Shown here piece by piece: positions 9,377 to 17,784 of a stretch of DNA of 64,000 nt. The number at the start of each line of letters is the position of its first letter. The first letter of the stretch is position 1. The stretch is taken from positions 3,168,501 through 3,232,500 of the forward strand of contig NZ_OY762269.1 in assembly GCF_963665245.1 (NCBI RefSeq), in the 5' to 3' direction. Both the position numbers and the translations under genes were made by a program. This stretch comes from an uncultured Paludibaculum sp. (GTDB lineage: Bacteria > Acidobacteriota > Terriglobia > Bryobacterales > Bryobacteraceae). The notes under the pieces are model-generated. The model made no database searches and had not been told where the DNA came from. It worked only from the letters and a program-made list of their open reading frames with translations.

Positions 9377-9419
9377 AGAGTCACACGCGGGCCGCGCGGT
9401 TGTTGCACAATTTGAGGGA

Positions 9420-10526
9420 ATGCTCTCCCGACGCACTTTCCTTGCGACTGTACCCGCTGTCACACTCGCCCAGACTGATGACGAATCCGGCTTTCAACCG
9501 GTGACCGGTTGGACCACTGTCGATGGCACGGAATCGGCCTACACGATCACCGGCTCCGAGGTGGCGGTCCACTCCCATGCATCGTTTCCGACCTGGCTGC
9601 GCTCGGGTCGCCGTTATGAGAATTTCGAACTGCGCGGCGAGTTTCACGTGAAGGGATGGACCGACTCCGGCCTCTATCTGCACGCGCCCGAGTTCGGCCG
9701 GCCCTCGCAAGCGGGTTTCCAGATCAAAGTGTTCCATCAGAAGGAAGGGAAGCCGACGCCCTACTCGGTCGGCGCCGTCTTCCCGCTCATCGCTCCCAGC
9801 AAGATCAACGTACAGGCCGGATGGAATCCCATCCGAGTGGTTTTCAACTGGCCCAGGCTGCAGGTGTCGATCAACGGGGAAGTCGTTCAGGATCTGGACG
9901 TCGCGGCGAACCCCGAACTCGCGCCGAAGCTGCGCAGCGGCTATCTGGGCATCGTCGCCGCCTCGGCCGAGTGCAAGTTCCGCAATCTGCGCGTGAAGGA
10001 GCTGCCCGGTCAGGAGAAGTGGCAGTCGCTGTACACGCAGCCCGGCGAGCTGGCCGCGAAGTGGGCTGTTTCCGAGGGCAAGCCAAACTTCACGGAACTG
10101 GGCGACATCCTGCGGGCTGACGGAGCCGGGCACCTGGCGTCGAAGGAGCAGTTCCGCGACTTCCAGTTGCAGCTCTACATTCGGGGATGCCCGCAGCACA
10201 ACGGCGGCGTGTTGTTCCGCAGTGGCGGCCGGGGCACCAATCCCGACAAGGGCTACGAGATCCAGCTTCACCCGGTGGAGGAGGCGCACTTCCCCACGGG
10301 TTCGCTCTACCACTTTAAGCGCGCCCGCTACCCACGCATCGAGGACGGAAAGTGGTTCCTGTTTGAGCTGTGGGTGAAGGGCAAACAGTGCCGTGTCCGG
10401 ATCGATGGGGACACGATTCTGGAGTACGCGGATCTGGAGAATCTGGACGAGGGATTCATCGAGCTGCAAGCTCACAGGCAGGGCTTCTGGCTGGAGTTCA
10501 AGGACATTCTGATTCAGCGCCTTTAG
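9420..10526 (+). CDS. DUF1080 / 3-keto-disaccharide hydrolase-like protein, two domains
   Basis: Exported 368-residue protein made of two tandem concanavalin-like DUF1080 domains, about residues 30-195 and 205-368. Hallmarks are the ...FELRGEFHVKG... strand followed by a DSGLYLH-type segment, and in the second copy FQLQLYIRG with NGGVLFRSGG. The start at 9420 is preceded by a good TGAGGGA site and gives a Tat-like signal (SRRTFLA), which supports export of a folded protein. An in-frame extension back to 9108 would run through the end of the receptor gene and is rejected. The family is linked to carbohydrate breakdown. The exact substrate is unknown. Confidence 0.87.
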   Translation: MLSRRTFLATVPAVTLAQTDDESGFQPVTGWTTVDGTESAYTITGSEVAVHSHASFPTWLRSGRRYENFELRGEFHVKGWTDSGLYLHAPEFGRPSQAGFQIKVFHQKEGKPTPYSVGAVFPLIAPSKINVQAGWNPIRVVFNWPRLQVSINGEVVQDLDVAANPELAPKLRSGYLGIVAASAECKFRNLRVKELPGQEKWQSLYTQPGELAAKWAVSEGKPNFTELGDILRADGAGHLASKEQFRDFQLQLYIRGCPQHNGGVLFRSGGRGTNPDKGYEIQLHPVEEAHFPTGSLYHFKRARYPRIEDGKWFLFELWVKGKQCRVRIDGDTILEYADLENLDEGFIELQAHRQGFWLEFKDILIQRL

Positions 10527-10534
10527 GAATATAG

Positions 10535-10560
10535 TTCTGTATACTTGATACGTAACAGAA
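10535..10560. promoter_or_regulatory. Inverted repeat upstream of the Lrp promoter
   Basis: TTCTGT (10535-10540) and ACAGAA (10555-10560) form a perfect 6-bp inverted repeat with a 14-bp spacer, ending 11 bp before the -35 box. It is a plausible activator or repressor site for the Lrp/EamA operon. Confidence 0.4.
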
Positions 10561-10571
10561 TTTTGTTCGTA

Positions 10572-10610
10572 TTGACAGGCAGTATCGCGAACCTTATGCT
10601 GGTAAGCATA
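10572..10610 (+). promoter_or_regulatory. Sigma-70 promoter of the Lrp/EamA operon with overlapping palindrome
   Basis: Consensus -35 TTGACA (10572-10577), exactly 17 bp of spacer, and -10 TATGCT (10595-10600). The -10 is also the left arm of a perfect palindrome TATGCT-GGTA-AGCATA (10595-10610), so a bound protein would block the promoter. GGAG follows at 10611-10614, eight bases before the ATG. Confidence 0.72.
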
Positions 10611-10621
10611 GGAGACACGCA

Positions 10622-11104
10622 ATGCTGGACGACGTCGACGCTCAACTTCTCGCAGCCCTGCAGTTGGACGCCCGGGTCAGCAATGTAGAACTGGCCCGGC
10701 AGGTGGGCATGGCCCCTTCGGCCGTGCTGGAGCGCGTGCGCAAGCTGGAAGAGCGCGGGTTGATCCGCAGCTACGAGGCACGGTTGAACGCTCGCGCCCT
10801 GGGTTTGGGGTTGATGGCATTCGTGTTTGTCCGGGCCGAGGAACCCATCGGCGCCCAGGAGACCTCGCTGCTGTTGGCCGAGATCCCGGAGGTCCAGGAA
10901 GTCCATCACATCGCAGGGGAAGACTGCTATCTGGTGAAGCTGCGGGTGCATGACACCGACGCCCTGGCGACACTGCTGCGCGAGCGCTTCGGCAGCATCC
11001 CCACCATCCGTTCGACGCGCACGACCATCGTTTTGCACACCGTGAAGGAAGTGTCGACACTGCCCGTGCCGGCGGCGAGAAAGGGGGACAAAGTCCGTGT
11101 CTGA
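10622..11104 (+). CDS. Lrp/AsnC family transcriptional regulator
   Basis: Leucine-responsive-type regulator of 160 residues. The N-terminal helix-turn-helix (residues 2-60, with LDARVSNVELARQVGMAPS) is followed by an RAM ligand-binding domain (about 70-145). The protein would form dimers or octamers that sense amino acids. The last 8 bases overlap the downstream EamA exporter gene, so the pair is one operon. The palindrome over the -10 box is a good candidate for autoregulation. The natural inference is an amino-acid-sensing regulator controlling an amino-acid or metabolite exporter. Confidence 0.93.
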   Translation: MLDDVDAQLLAALQLDARVSNVELARQVGMAPSAVLERVRKLEERGLIRSYEARLNARALGLGLMAFVFVRAEEPIGAQETSLLLAEIPEVQEVHHIAGEDCYLVKLRVHDTDALATLLRERFGSIPTIRSTRTTIVLHTVKEVSTLPVPAARKGDKVRV

Positions 11105-12053
11105 CCCCAGGCCAACTCCCGTCCGCTGGCAGTTATTGCTGGCGTTTGCCATCGTTTACGTGGTGTGGGGATCGACGTATCTGGGCATCCGCTACGCCAT
11201 TGACACCATCCCTCCGCTGCTGATGGCGGGCACCCGATTCCTGACAGCCGGGTCCATTCTGCTTGTGTGGAGCCTCTCCACCAATAAGGCGCGGCCGTCG
11301 TGGCGGCACTGGCGTACGGCGTTGGTGATGGGCACGCTTATGTTATTGTGCGGCAACGGGTTTGTCACCCTGGCCGAGCAGCGGATCCCGTCTGGTCTGG
11401 CGGCGCTATTGGTGGCGAGTGAGCCGCTGCTGCTGGTGCTGGTCGCCTGGGCGGCGCCACGGGGATTGCGGCCCACCGGCCGCGACTTTGCAGGAATCAT
11501 CATCGGTATTGCCGGAGTCGCGATCCTGGTTTGGCCGTCGGACCTGAGCGGGCCGGGTGCCGACCTCATTGGCGCGGGTCTGGTTCTGGCCGCCGCGTTG
11601 TGCTGGGCCGTTGGGTCAATCTATGGGATCGATGCTCCGTCCGCGCCGGCACCCATTCTGGCCAACGGGATGACTATGCTGTGCGGTGGCGTGTTGCTGT
11701 TCGTTTCTGGCGTGGCGCGCGGGGAGGTACCGCAGGTCCATCCGGAGAAGATCTCGGCGGTGTCGTTTGCGGCCTGGGCTTACCTCGTGGTGTTTGGGTC
11801 GATTCTGGCATTCTCCGCCTATACCTACCTGTTGACGGCGACTACCCCGGCCAAGGCAAGCACCTATGCCTTTGTGAATCCGGTGGTAGCCGTGATGTTG
11901 GGCTGGTTGGTGGCGAGCGAACCGCTGACCGTGCGTTCGCTGTCGGCGATGGCGGCCATTGTCGCGGCCGTGGTGATCCTTACCACCGGGCATCGCAGGA
12001 AAGCCGAACCGAAGCCGGAATTCGTAGCTGAACCCTGCGCTGCCGCCGAGTAG
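11097..12053 (+). CDS. EamA-family (DMT superfamily) transporter
   Basis: Inner-membrane drug/metabolite transporter of 318 residues with about ten hydrophobic helices in two EamA repeats (roughly residues 12-150 and 160-300). The first repeat opens with VYVVWGSTYLGIRYAI, a sequence typical of YedA/RhtA-like exporters. The GTG start at 11097 has AAGGGGG nine bases upstream and overlaps the Lrp gene by 8 bp. Co-transcription with Lrp suggests export of an amino acid or related compound. The substrate cannot be told. Confidence 0.92.
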   Translation: MSDPRPTPVRWQLLLAFAIVYVVWGSTYLGIRYAIDTIPPLLMAGTRFLTAGSILLVWSLSTNKARPSWRHWRTALVMGTLMLLCGNGFVTLAEQRIPSGLAALLVASEPLLLVLVAWAAPRGLRPTGRDFAGIIIGIAGVAILVWPSDLSGPGADLIGAGLVLAAALCWAVGSIYGIDAPSAPAPILANGMTMLCGGVLLFVSGVARGEVPQVHPEKISAVSFAAWAYLVVFGSILAFSAYTYLLTATTPAKASTYAFVNPVVAVMLGWLVASEPLTVRSLSAMAAIVAAVVILTTGHRRKAEPKPEFVAEPCAAAE

Positions 12054-12123
12054 CGCCACGCCGCCCTCCGCGGCGAGGCGCTATGCTGGAGGTAGTCCAC
12101 TTCTCATCTGGGAGAAACATACG

Positions 12124-12816
12124 ATGACGCAGCTCTGGAAGACGAGTGTCTGTGCAGTGGCGCTGGCGGCGCTGGGCATGGCCGCCGAACCTACCACTGA
12201 AGTCTCCGGCAATTATGTCGAATCCCGCACGGCGGATGTATACGTCGGTGCGTGTTTCGCCAACTCCGAGGTGCAACTGGTCGGCAACCTGGCGGTTTTC
12301 GGCTGGCAAATCAACAAGGGCGCCTGGAAGGGCGTGCCGCTGGACGGCCTGAACGTGGCGGCTGCGGTGCGAGCCAACTCCACGCTGGGTGACAAGACGG
12401 GCCAGCCCTATCCGGTGCGCGCGTATCTGATCGTCGATCAAAAGGCGAACCTCGAGCAGCGGCAGGCGCTGAAGGAGTTCGCGCAGCGGATGACGGGCGA
12501 TCTGTTGCAGGACATTGTGCGCATCGACGCGCTGCCCATCTCGTTTGAAGTTGCGGACAACAACATCCACGAGAAGCGGGTCACCTTGAATGCCGGGACC
12601 CTGGCGCAGATTCGGACCCGCGCCTTGGTGGACAGCGATTCCACCTGCGGCCACGAGGCAACGGTGTACGATCCGCTGTCGAAGACCGAGCATGCCATGC
12701 CGGCCTACACGATGGAGAGCAAGTTCAACGGTTCGTCCACGGATGACCTCAGGGCGCGCTGGACGAGTATCGACAAGCGGAGCGCGTACGTCGGCACGTT
12801 CCACATGACCGAGTAG
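12124..12816 (+). CDS. DUF1326-like exported protein
   Basis: 230-residue protein with a probable signal peptide (cleavage after LGMAA). The early VSGNYVESRTADVYVGACFANSE resembles the start of the DUF1326 domain, which is often found in Acidobacteria. The CPC-type cysteine pair often seen in that family is not obvious: only single cysteines are present around residues 38 and 178. Biochemical function is unknown. A strong intrinsic terminator follows it. Confidence 0.6.
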   Translation: MTQLWKTSVCAVALAALGMAAEPTTEVSGNYVESRTADVYVGACFANSEVQLVGNLAVFGWQINKGAWKGVPLDGLNVAAAVRANSTLGDKTGQPYPVRAYLIVDQKANLEQRQALKEFAQRMTGDLLQDIVRIDALPISFEVADNNIHEKRVTLNAGTLAQIRTRALVDSDSTCGHEATVYDPLSKTEHAMPAYTMESKFNGSSTDDLRARWTSIDKRSAYVGTFHMTE

Positions 12817-12846
12817 CCCGCTTGGTAGCTTAGTACCAGTGAAAGG

Positions 12847-12872
12847 GAGCCCCTCAGGGGCTCTCTTTTTTT
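12847..12872 (+). terminator. Rho-independent terminator after the DUF1326 gene
   Basis: Stem GAGCCCC (12847-12853), loop TCA, stem GGGGCTC (12857-12863), followed after two bases by seven T residues. It closes the transcription unit ending at 12816. Confidence 0.88.
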
Positions 12873-12923
12873 GTCTCGAAGATTTCCTCAAACAAGGACA
12901 AAAAGATCCGATTACATGGTACT

Positions 12924-13703
12924 ATGAGTCTGTTGAAACTCGCGCCTCCCCTCCTGGTCTTGACCCTGAGCCCACTATTCGGTCAGGCCGTCTCCAATGA
13001 TTCCGCGCCGTCAAACCGGCCAGTCCGGCGTTGGGTGACATCGGTATCCTCCGGGTTCGCCGATTGCTTCCAGTTGACCCTGGGTGGAATGTTTGGCGAA
13101 GGTCCAGCGTGGCAGACGAAGGTCACCACCGGCGTCAGCAACGCGCTGGTGAGCGGCGACATGCTCTACCTGCACGGCTGGAACACGCATGATTCCCCCT
13201 CGCATTCGAACGACTGGATGGCCGGACTGGCGTATAAGGCTCCGGTCTGGAAGCATCGGGACCAGTTCCTCAGCCTCGGCACCGGTTTCTACAAGCTGCG
13301 CTTTCCCTCGGTAAAGACCGGTGTGAACGATTGGATGATTCCGATCAACCTGCAATACCAGACCAAGATCAAGCTGCCAATTCTGGTCACGAGCGACGCG
13401 TGGACGCTGCCCACCAGCACGATCCAGCGCGGTACCTTACTCCATACGCAGGGCTGGGTGATCCACCCGCTGGTGAAGCGAGACAATGTGCAGGTGCAGT
13501 TCCGCCACGGACCCGCGCACACGCATGCCTGGGGATTTTGGGGCACGAACGGTGAACGGATCTGGCGCTACCAGACGATGCTGGTGATCTCGTGGAAGAA
13601 CACGACGTTGGAAGGCGGCTTCCGCAAGCAGTTCGGCCAGCAGACAGGGATCCAGGACAACAACTACTGGCAGTTCGCCCTGACCCGCACGTTCACGATG
13701 TAG
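12924..13703 (+). CDS. Putative outer-membrane beta-barrel protein, unknown function
   Basis: 259-residue protein with a signal peptide (cleavage near LFGQA). The remainder alternates hydrophobic and polar residues and is rich in Trp, Tyr and Gly, ending in an aromatic strand (WQFALTRTFTM). This suggests an outer-membrane barrel. No enzyme motif was recognised. It stops one base before the end of the convergent M24 peptidase gene, so the two terminate back to back. Confidence 0.55.
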   Translation: MSLLKLAPPLLVLTLSPLFGQAVSNDSAPSNRPVRRWVTSVSSGFADCFQLTLGGMFGEGPAWQTKVTTGVSNALVSGDMLYLHGWNTHDSPSHSNDWMAGLAYKAPVWKHRDQFLSLGTGFYKLRFPSVKTGVNDWMIPINLQYQTKIKLPILVTSDAWTLPTSTIQRGTLLHTQGWVIHPLVKRDNVQVQFRHGPAHTHAWGFWGTNGERIWRYQTMLVISWKNTTLEGGFRKQFGQQTGIQDNNYWQFALTRTFTM

Positions 13704-13704
13704 C

Positions 13705-14877
13705 CTACAGCAGGCGCAGCAGTTCGCGCTGGATCTCTCCGGTCACTTCGGCCGAAGTCTCGTGCCGGAACATGTTGATCTCGCTGCGGATTCCGAAGTT
13801 GCTCAGGTACACACCCGGCTCGACGGAGAAGCACGCGCCAGGGATGACCAGCCGCTCGTCGTGGGTCTCGTAGTTGTCCATGTTGGCGCCGTTACCATGC
13901 ACTTCTTCGCCAATGGAGTGGCCGGTGCGGTGGAAGAAATGCTCCGCCAGGCCTTTCTCAATAAGATGGTTCCGGCAGGCGTCGTCCACCTGGTAGCCGT
14001 AGAGCGTCTTGCCGGCGGCGACAGTGTCTTTCACGCAGGCGATGGCGGCATCGCGGGCTCCGGTGACTGCGGCGAAGACGTTCAACATCTCATCGGTAGG
14101 CACGGGGCCGCAGAAGCCGGTCCAGGTGATGTCGTAGTAGATGGACCCGGGGCGATCGAACTTGGCCCACAGGTCGATGAGGAGCAGGTCACCGGGTTTG
14201 ATCTCCACGCTGTTCTCCGGCGTGGGCGCGTAGTGCGGATCGCCGGCATGGGCATTGACGCCGACGATGGGCCCGTGATCGGTGAACAGTCCCTCGGCTT
14301 TGAAGGAATCGAGTAGGAACTGCTGGATCTCGATCTCGGTGACGCGCGTGCCGGACGACAGAGCTTGGCTCACCTTGGCGAAGGCGGCTCGGCGGATCGC
14401 GTCGACCTTAACTCCGGCGGCCATGTGCGACTCATACTGTTCCTGCGTGCACTGCGCTTCGAACGTCTGGATGAGATTGGCGGAGGTGACCACGTTCACG
14501 CCCGTGGCCCGCACGAGTTCCATGGTGCCGGCGTCGATGTTCGAGACGTAGGGTACGGCGCAGTTGGGCGAGTACTGCATGGCGACGGTTTTGTAGCCGT
14601 CGAGCAGGGTGGTGAGGGCCTCGCGCTGCTGGACCCAGCCGGCATAGGTACGGCGGCTGCCGGGCAGGTTGCCCAGGACTCCCGATTCGATCTTGTGGAC
14701 CAGGCCGACGGGCTCACCCTGGGCGGGTACGAGGTAGTACCAACGCCTCGTAACCATCTGCGTAGGCTCGAACTTAAGCACGCGGTAGGCGAGCGGGTCC
14801 CGGTGGTGATGATCGAAGAAGAGCCAGGCGTCGAGCCCCTCCTCGCGAAGGGCTTGCTGAATCTCGGCGATGCGCAT
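13705..14877 (-). CDS. M24-family Xaa-Pro aminopeptidase-like metallopeptidase
   Basis: 390 residues in two domains: a creatinase/prolidase N-terminal domain (1-150) and a pita-bread M24 domain. All five metal ligands are visible: Asp in LLLIDLWAK, Asp in YYDITWT, His in HRTGHSIG, Glu in FSVEPGVY and Glu in IRSEINM. It would be a cytoplasmic aminopeptidase releasing residues ahead of proline, although creatinase-type activity cannot be excluded. No signal peptide. The 138-bp gap to the divergent ADOP gene contains GTAGAC twice (about 14932 and 14954), and no clear promoter. Confidence 0.92.
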   Translation of the reverse strand: MRIAEIQQALREEGLDAWLFFDHHHRDPLAYRVLKFEPTQMVTRRWYYLVPAQGEPVGLVHKIESGVLGNLPGSRRTYAGWVQQREALTTLLDGYKTVAMQYSPNCAVPYVSNIDAGTMELVRATGVNVVTSANLIQTFEAQCTQEQYESHMAAGVKVDAIRRAAFAKVSQALSSGTRVTEIEIQQFLLDSFKAEGLFTDHGPIVGVNAHAGDPHYAPTPENSVEIKPGDLLLIDLWAKFDRPGSIYYDITWTGFCGPVPTDEMLNVFAAVTGARDAAIACVKDTVAAGKTLYGYQVDDACRNHLIEKGLAEHFFHRTGHSIGEEVHGNGANMDNYETHDERLVIPGACFSVEPGVYLSNFGIRSEINMFRHETSAEVTGEIQRELLRLL

Positions 14878-15015
14878 GAGACTACTGTATTACGCAAGCC
14901 AGGCGCGGCGGGATTGGTTTTGAACAAGGCCGTAGACAATCTACATGCATGGCAGTAGACTGGCTACAGCCATGCTGACCGCCAACGCCGTCCGCTGTCA
15001 TTTCTGGAGGTGCCT

Positions 15016-17673
15016 ATGAGCCTGTGGGGCCTGTTCCAACGCAAGCGCCAGGAGAGCGAGCTTGACGAGGAGATTCGAGCTCACTTCGCCATGGCGGTCC
15101 GTGATCGCATCGAGCGAGGGGAGGATCCACGGGAAGCCGAACTGGCCGTGCGGCGTGAGTTCGGCAACGAAGCGCTGGTCCGCGAAGTCACACGCGACAT
15201 GTGGGGCTGGCGCCGGCTGGAGGAGATCTCGCAGGACGTCCGTTACGCGTTGCGCGGCATGCGGAGGAGCCCGGGCATCGCGGCCGTCGTTGTCGCCTCG
15301 CTCGCTCTTGGTGTCGGTGCGAACACGGCGATCTTCGGCCTGGTTTACTCCATTCTGTTGCGCTCGCTGCCCGTTCAGAACCCCGAGGAACTCGTCGAAT
15401 TGCTGCAGAAATACCCGGGCGAGCCGAGGAGCAACGGGTACTGGTCGTCGCGCAGCTATGAGTACTATCGCGACAACAGCCACGTCTTCTCGGCCCTGAC
15501 GGGCCTCGGCATCGATAACAGAGCCCGGCTCAATACCGGCAGTACGGAGGATGCCACCTGCGTCGCGGAGTTCGTGGTTGGCAACTACTTCCAGACACTT
15601 GGCGTAAGGCCGGCGCTGGGGCGGTTCATCACGGCTGGCGACGAAGTTCAGAAAGAGGATGGCGCGGTCGCCGTGGTGAGTTGGGATCTATGGACCACGC
15701 GGTTCCAGCGCGACCCCGCCGTGCTTGGGAAGCGCATCTCGATCAACGCCAAGCCGGCGATTGTCATCGGTGTCGCGCCGCCTCAGTTCAGCGGCCTGCG
15801 GGTGGATGCCCAGACCAGCGTCTGGCTGCCGTCGAACCCCGGCGGAAGCCTGGCGTTGATTGGGCGTCTGAAGCCCGGCGTCACTTTGGAACAGGCCCGC
15901 GCCGAGATGACGCTGCTCTACCGTTTTACGCTGGAGGAGCGTGTGGCCGCGGAGAGCACGCGCAGCAGCCCGGACCCGCAGGTGCGCCAGTTGCGGGTGG
16001 AAGTGGAGCCCGCGCGTGCCGGGCTCAGCGGCGTGCGTGACAAAGTGGGCAAACAACTCACCGTGTTGATGGCGATCGTCGGCGTATTGCTGCTGCTCGC
16101 TTGCGTCAACGTCGGCGGCCTGCTGCTGGCGCGCGGAGCAGGCCGGGCTCGTGAGATGGCGCTGCGGCTCGGCCTGGGCGCCAGCTCGGGCCGGCTGATG
16201 CGTCAGGTGTTGACGGAGTCACTGGTGCTCTCCTTCTTCGGTACCATCGCGGGCGTGGCGGTCGCCTACCTGGGGACGCAGGTGCTAGTGCGGATCATGG
16301 ATAGCGGCCGTCCGCACGAACGCATCCACCTTCTGGTGCACACCGATGCGTCGTTGCTTCTCTTCTGCGCGTCCGTGGCTGTTTGCTGCGGCCTTCTGTT
16401 CGGGCTTGCGCCCGCTCTGAGCGCCATCCGGAACGCTCCGGCCGATGCGTTGCGGCAGTCCGGCAGAGCCTCGGGCGGGCGTTTCTATCGTGTCTTTGGC
16501 CGTGGGCTTGTCTCCGCGCAGGTCGCCCTATCGATGTTCCTGCTGAGTGCCGGCGGGTTGTTCGTGGCGCATCTCGCGAACCTCAAGAGCGCGGATCTTG
16601 GCTTCCGCCGCGATCACATCCTGCTGGTGTCGCTCGACCCGTCGCGCTCGGGGTATCGGCCCGACCGCTTGTCCGTCGTGTATCGCGAGCTACTGGAACG
16701 GATGAGCGCCATTCCGGGTGTGCGCTCCGCCTCGTTGATCGGGCCCAGTCCGCTGCAAGGCGCGGGCGCGTCGGGCTTCGGAACGTTCGAGGGTTTTGAG
16801 GAAAGACAGGAGGACAAGCGCTGGATCTCCATCGCCTGGGCCGGGCCCAGGTGCTTTGAGACGCTGGGCATCCAACTCCTGGCTGGGCGTGAGTTCTCCT
16901 TTCGAGACCAGACTCAGCCGCGTGTCGCGATCATCAATCAGACACTGGCGCGCCGCTACTTCGGCGGACGCAACCCGATCGGCAAACACGTCACCCTCGA
17001 TCATGTGACGCTCACCCGCGACCCGGCCACCTACGAGATCATCGGGGTTGTCTCGGACGCGAACTACATGGAGATCCGGGAAGAACGCCGCCGCACCGTC
17101 TATCTGCCCGCGTTCCGCGACGGGCGGGTAACCCCCGTCGGCACGTTTGTGCTGCGCACGGGCGTCGCACCGCGTAGCATTGCGGAGGACGCTCGGCGCG
17201 TGGTGCGCGGCACCGCGGCGTCCCTTCCAGTGGCCAACATCACGACGCTCTCCGATCAGATCGACTCGTCGATTGTTCCGGAGCGGATGATGGCGGCCCT
17301 ATCTGGTTTCTTCGCCGTGTTGGCCGCCCTGCTGGCGGGTATCGGCCTGTGGGGTCTGCTCGCTTACACGGTAACGCGCCGGACGAACGAGATCGGCATC
17401 CGCATTACCTTGGGCGCGACTCCGGGGTCGGTATCACGGACCATTCTGCGGGAGTCGCTGACAATCGTCGCAGTGGGCGTCGCGGCCGGAGTGCCGGCGG
17501 TGCTCTGGGGCAAAGCGCTGGCCGCGAGACTGTTGCAGGACGTGGCGGCCAGCACCACAGTCACCCTGGGTCTGGGCCTGATAGCGGTGGCCGGAGTGGC
17601 TTTGCTGGCCTCCTATGGGCCCGCGCGCCGGGCTGCCAGGCTGGATCCGATGGAAGCGTTGCGGCAGGAATAG
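15016..17673 (+). CDS. ADOP-family ABC transporter permease
   Basis: Acidobacterial duplicated orphan permease of 885 residues. It has a cytoplasmic N-terminal ADOP segment (about 1-80), then two MacB/FtsX-like halves, each with a periplasmic core domain and FtsX transmembrane bundle: TM near 95-115, core 120-330, TM 340-460, then core 510-740 and TM 755-870. No ATPase gene is adjacent, which is the norm for this family. The ATG at 15016 is preferred over an in-frame GTG at 15010 because the TGGAGG site (15005-15010) sits 5 bases before it. A PadR regulator often accompanies such genes and is absent here. Confidence 0.92.
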   Translation: MSLWGLFQRKRQESELDEEIRAHFAMAVRDRIERGEDPREAELAVRREFGNEALVREVTRDMWGWRRLEEISQDVRYALRGMRRSPGIAAVVVASLALGVGANTAIFGLVYSILLRSLPVQNPEELVELLQKYPGEPRSNGYWSSRSYEYYRDNSHVFSALTGLGIDNRARLNTGSTEDATCVAEFVVGNYFQTLGVRPALGRFITAGDEVQKEDGAVAVVSWDLWTTRFQRDPAVLGKRISINAKPAIVIGVAPPQFSGLRVDAQTSVWLPSNPGGSLALIGRLKPGVTLEQARAEMTLLYRFTLEERVAAESTRSSPDPQVRQLRVEVEPARAGLSGVRDKVGKQLTVLMAIVGVLLLLACVNVGGLLLARGAGRAREMALRLGLGASSGRLMRQVLTESLVLSFFGTIAGVAVAYLGTQVLVRIMDSGRPHERIHLLVHTDASLLLFCASVAVCCGLLFGLAPALSAIRNAPADALRQSGRASGGRFYRVFGRGLVSAQVALSMFLLSAGGLFVAHLANLKSADLGFRRDHILLVSLDPSRSGYRPDRLSVVYRELLERMSAIPGVRSASLIGPSPLQGAGASGFGTFEGFEERQEDKRWISIAWAGPRCFETLGIQLLAGREFSFRDQTQPRVAIINQTLARRYFGGRNPIGKHVTLDHVTLTRDPATYEIIGVVSDANYMEIREERRRTVYLPAFRDGRVTPVGTFVLRTGVAPRSIAEDARRVVRGTAASLPVANITTLSDQIDSSIVPERMMAALSGFFAVLAALLAGIGLWGLLAYTVTRRTNEIGIRITLGATPGSVSRTILRESLTIVAVGVAAGVPAVLWGKALAARLLQDVAASTTVTLGLGLIAVAGVALLASYGPARRAARLDPMEALRQE

Positions 17674-17784
17674 ACCGCCTGGCCGAAAAGTACATCAATA
17701 GACAGCGAGCAAGCCGCTGGACAGCGCTTCCTCGGGCGCACCATCCCCGCCCTCGGCGCCTGCTTTGCCGACTACATTGTCTCG

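Noticed and set aside
9108..9419. 104-codon N-terminal extension of the DUF1080 protein
   Set aside because: It lies in the receptor gene in a different frame. The internal ATG at 9420 has a good ribosome-binding site and begins a Tat signal.
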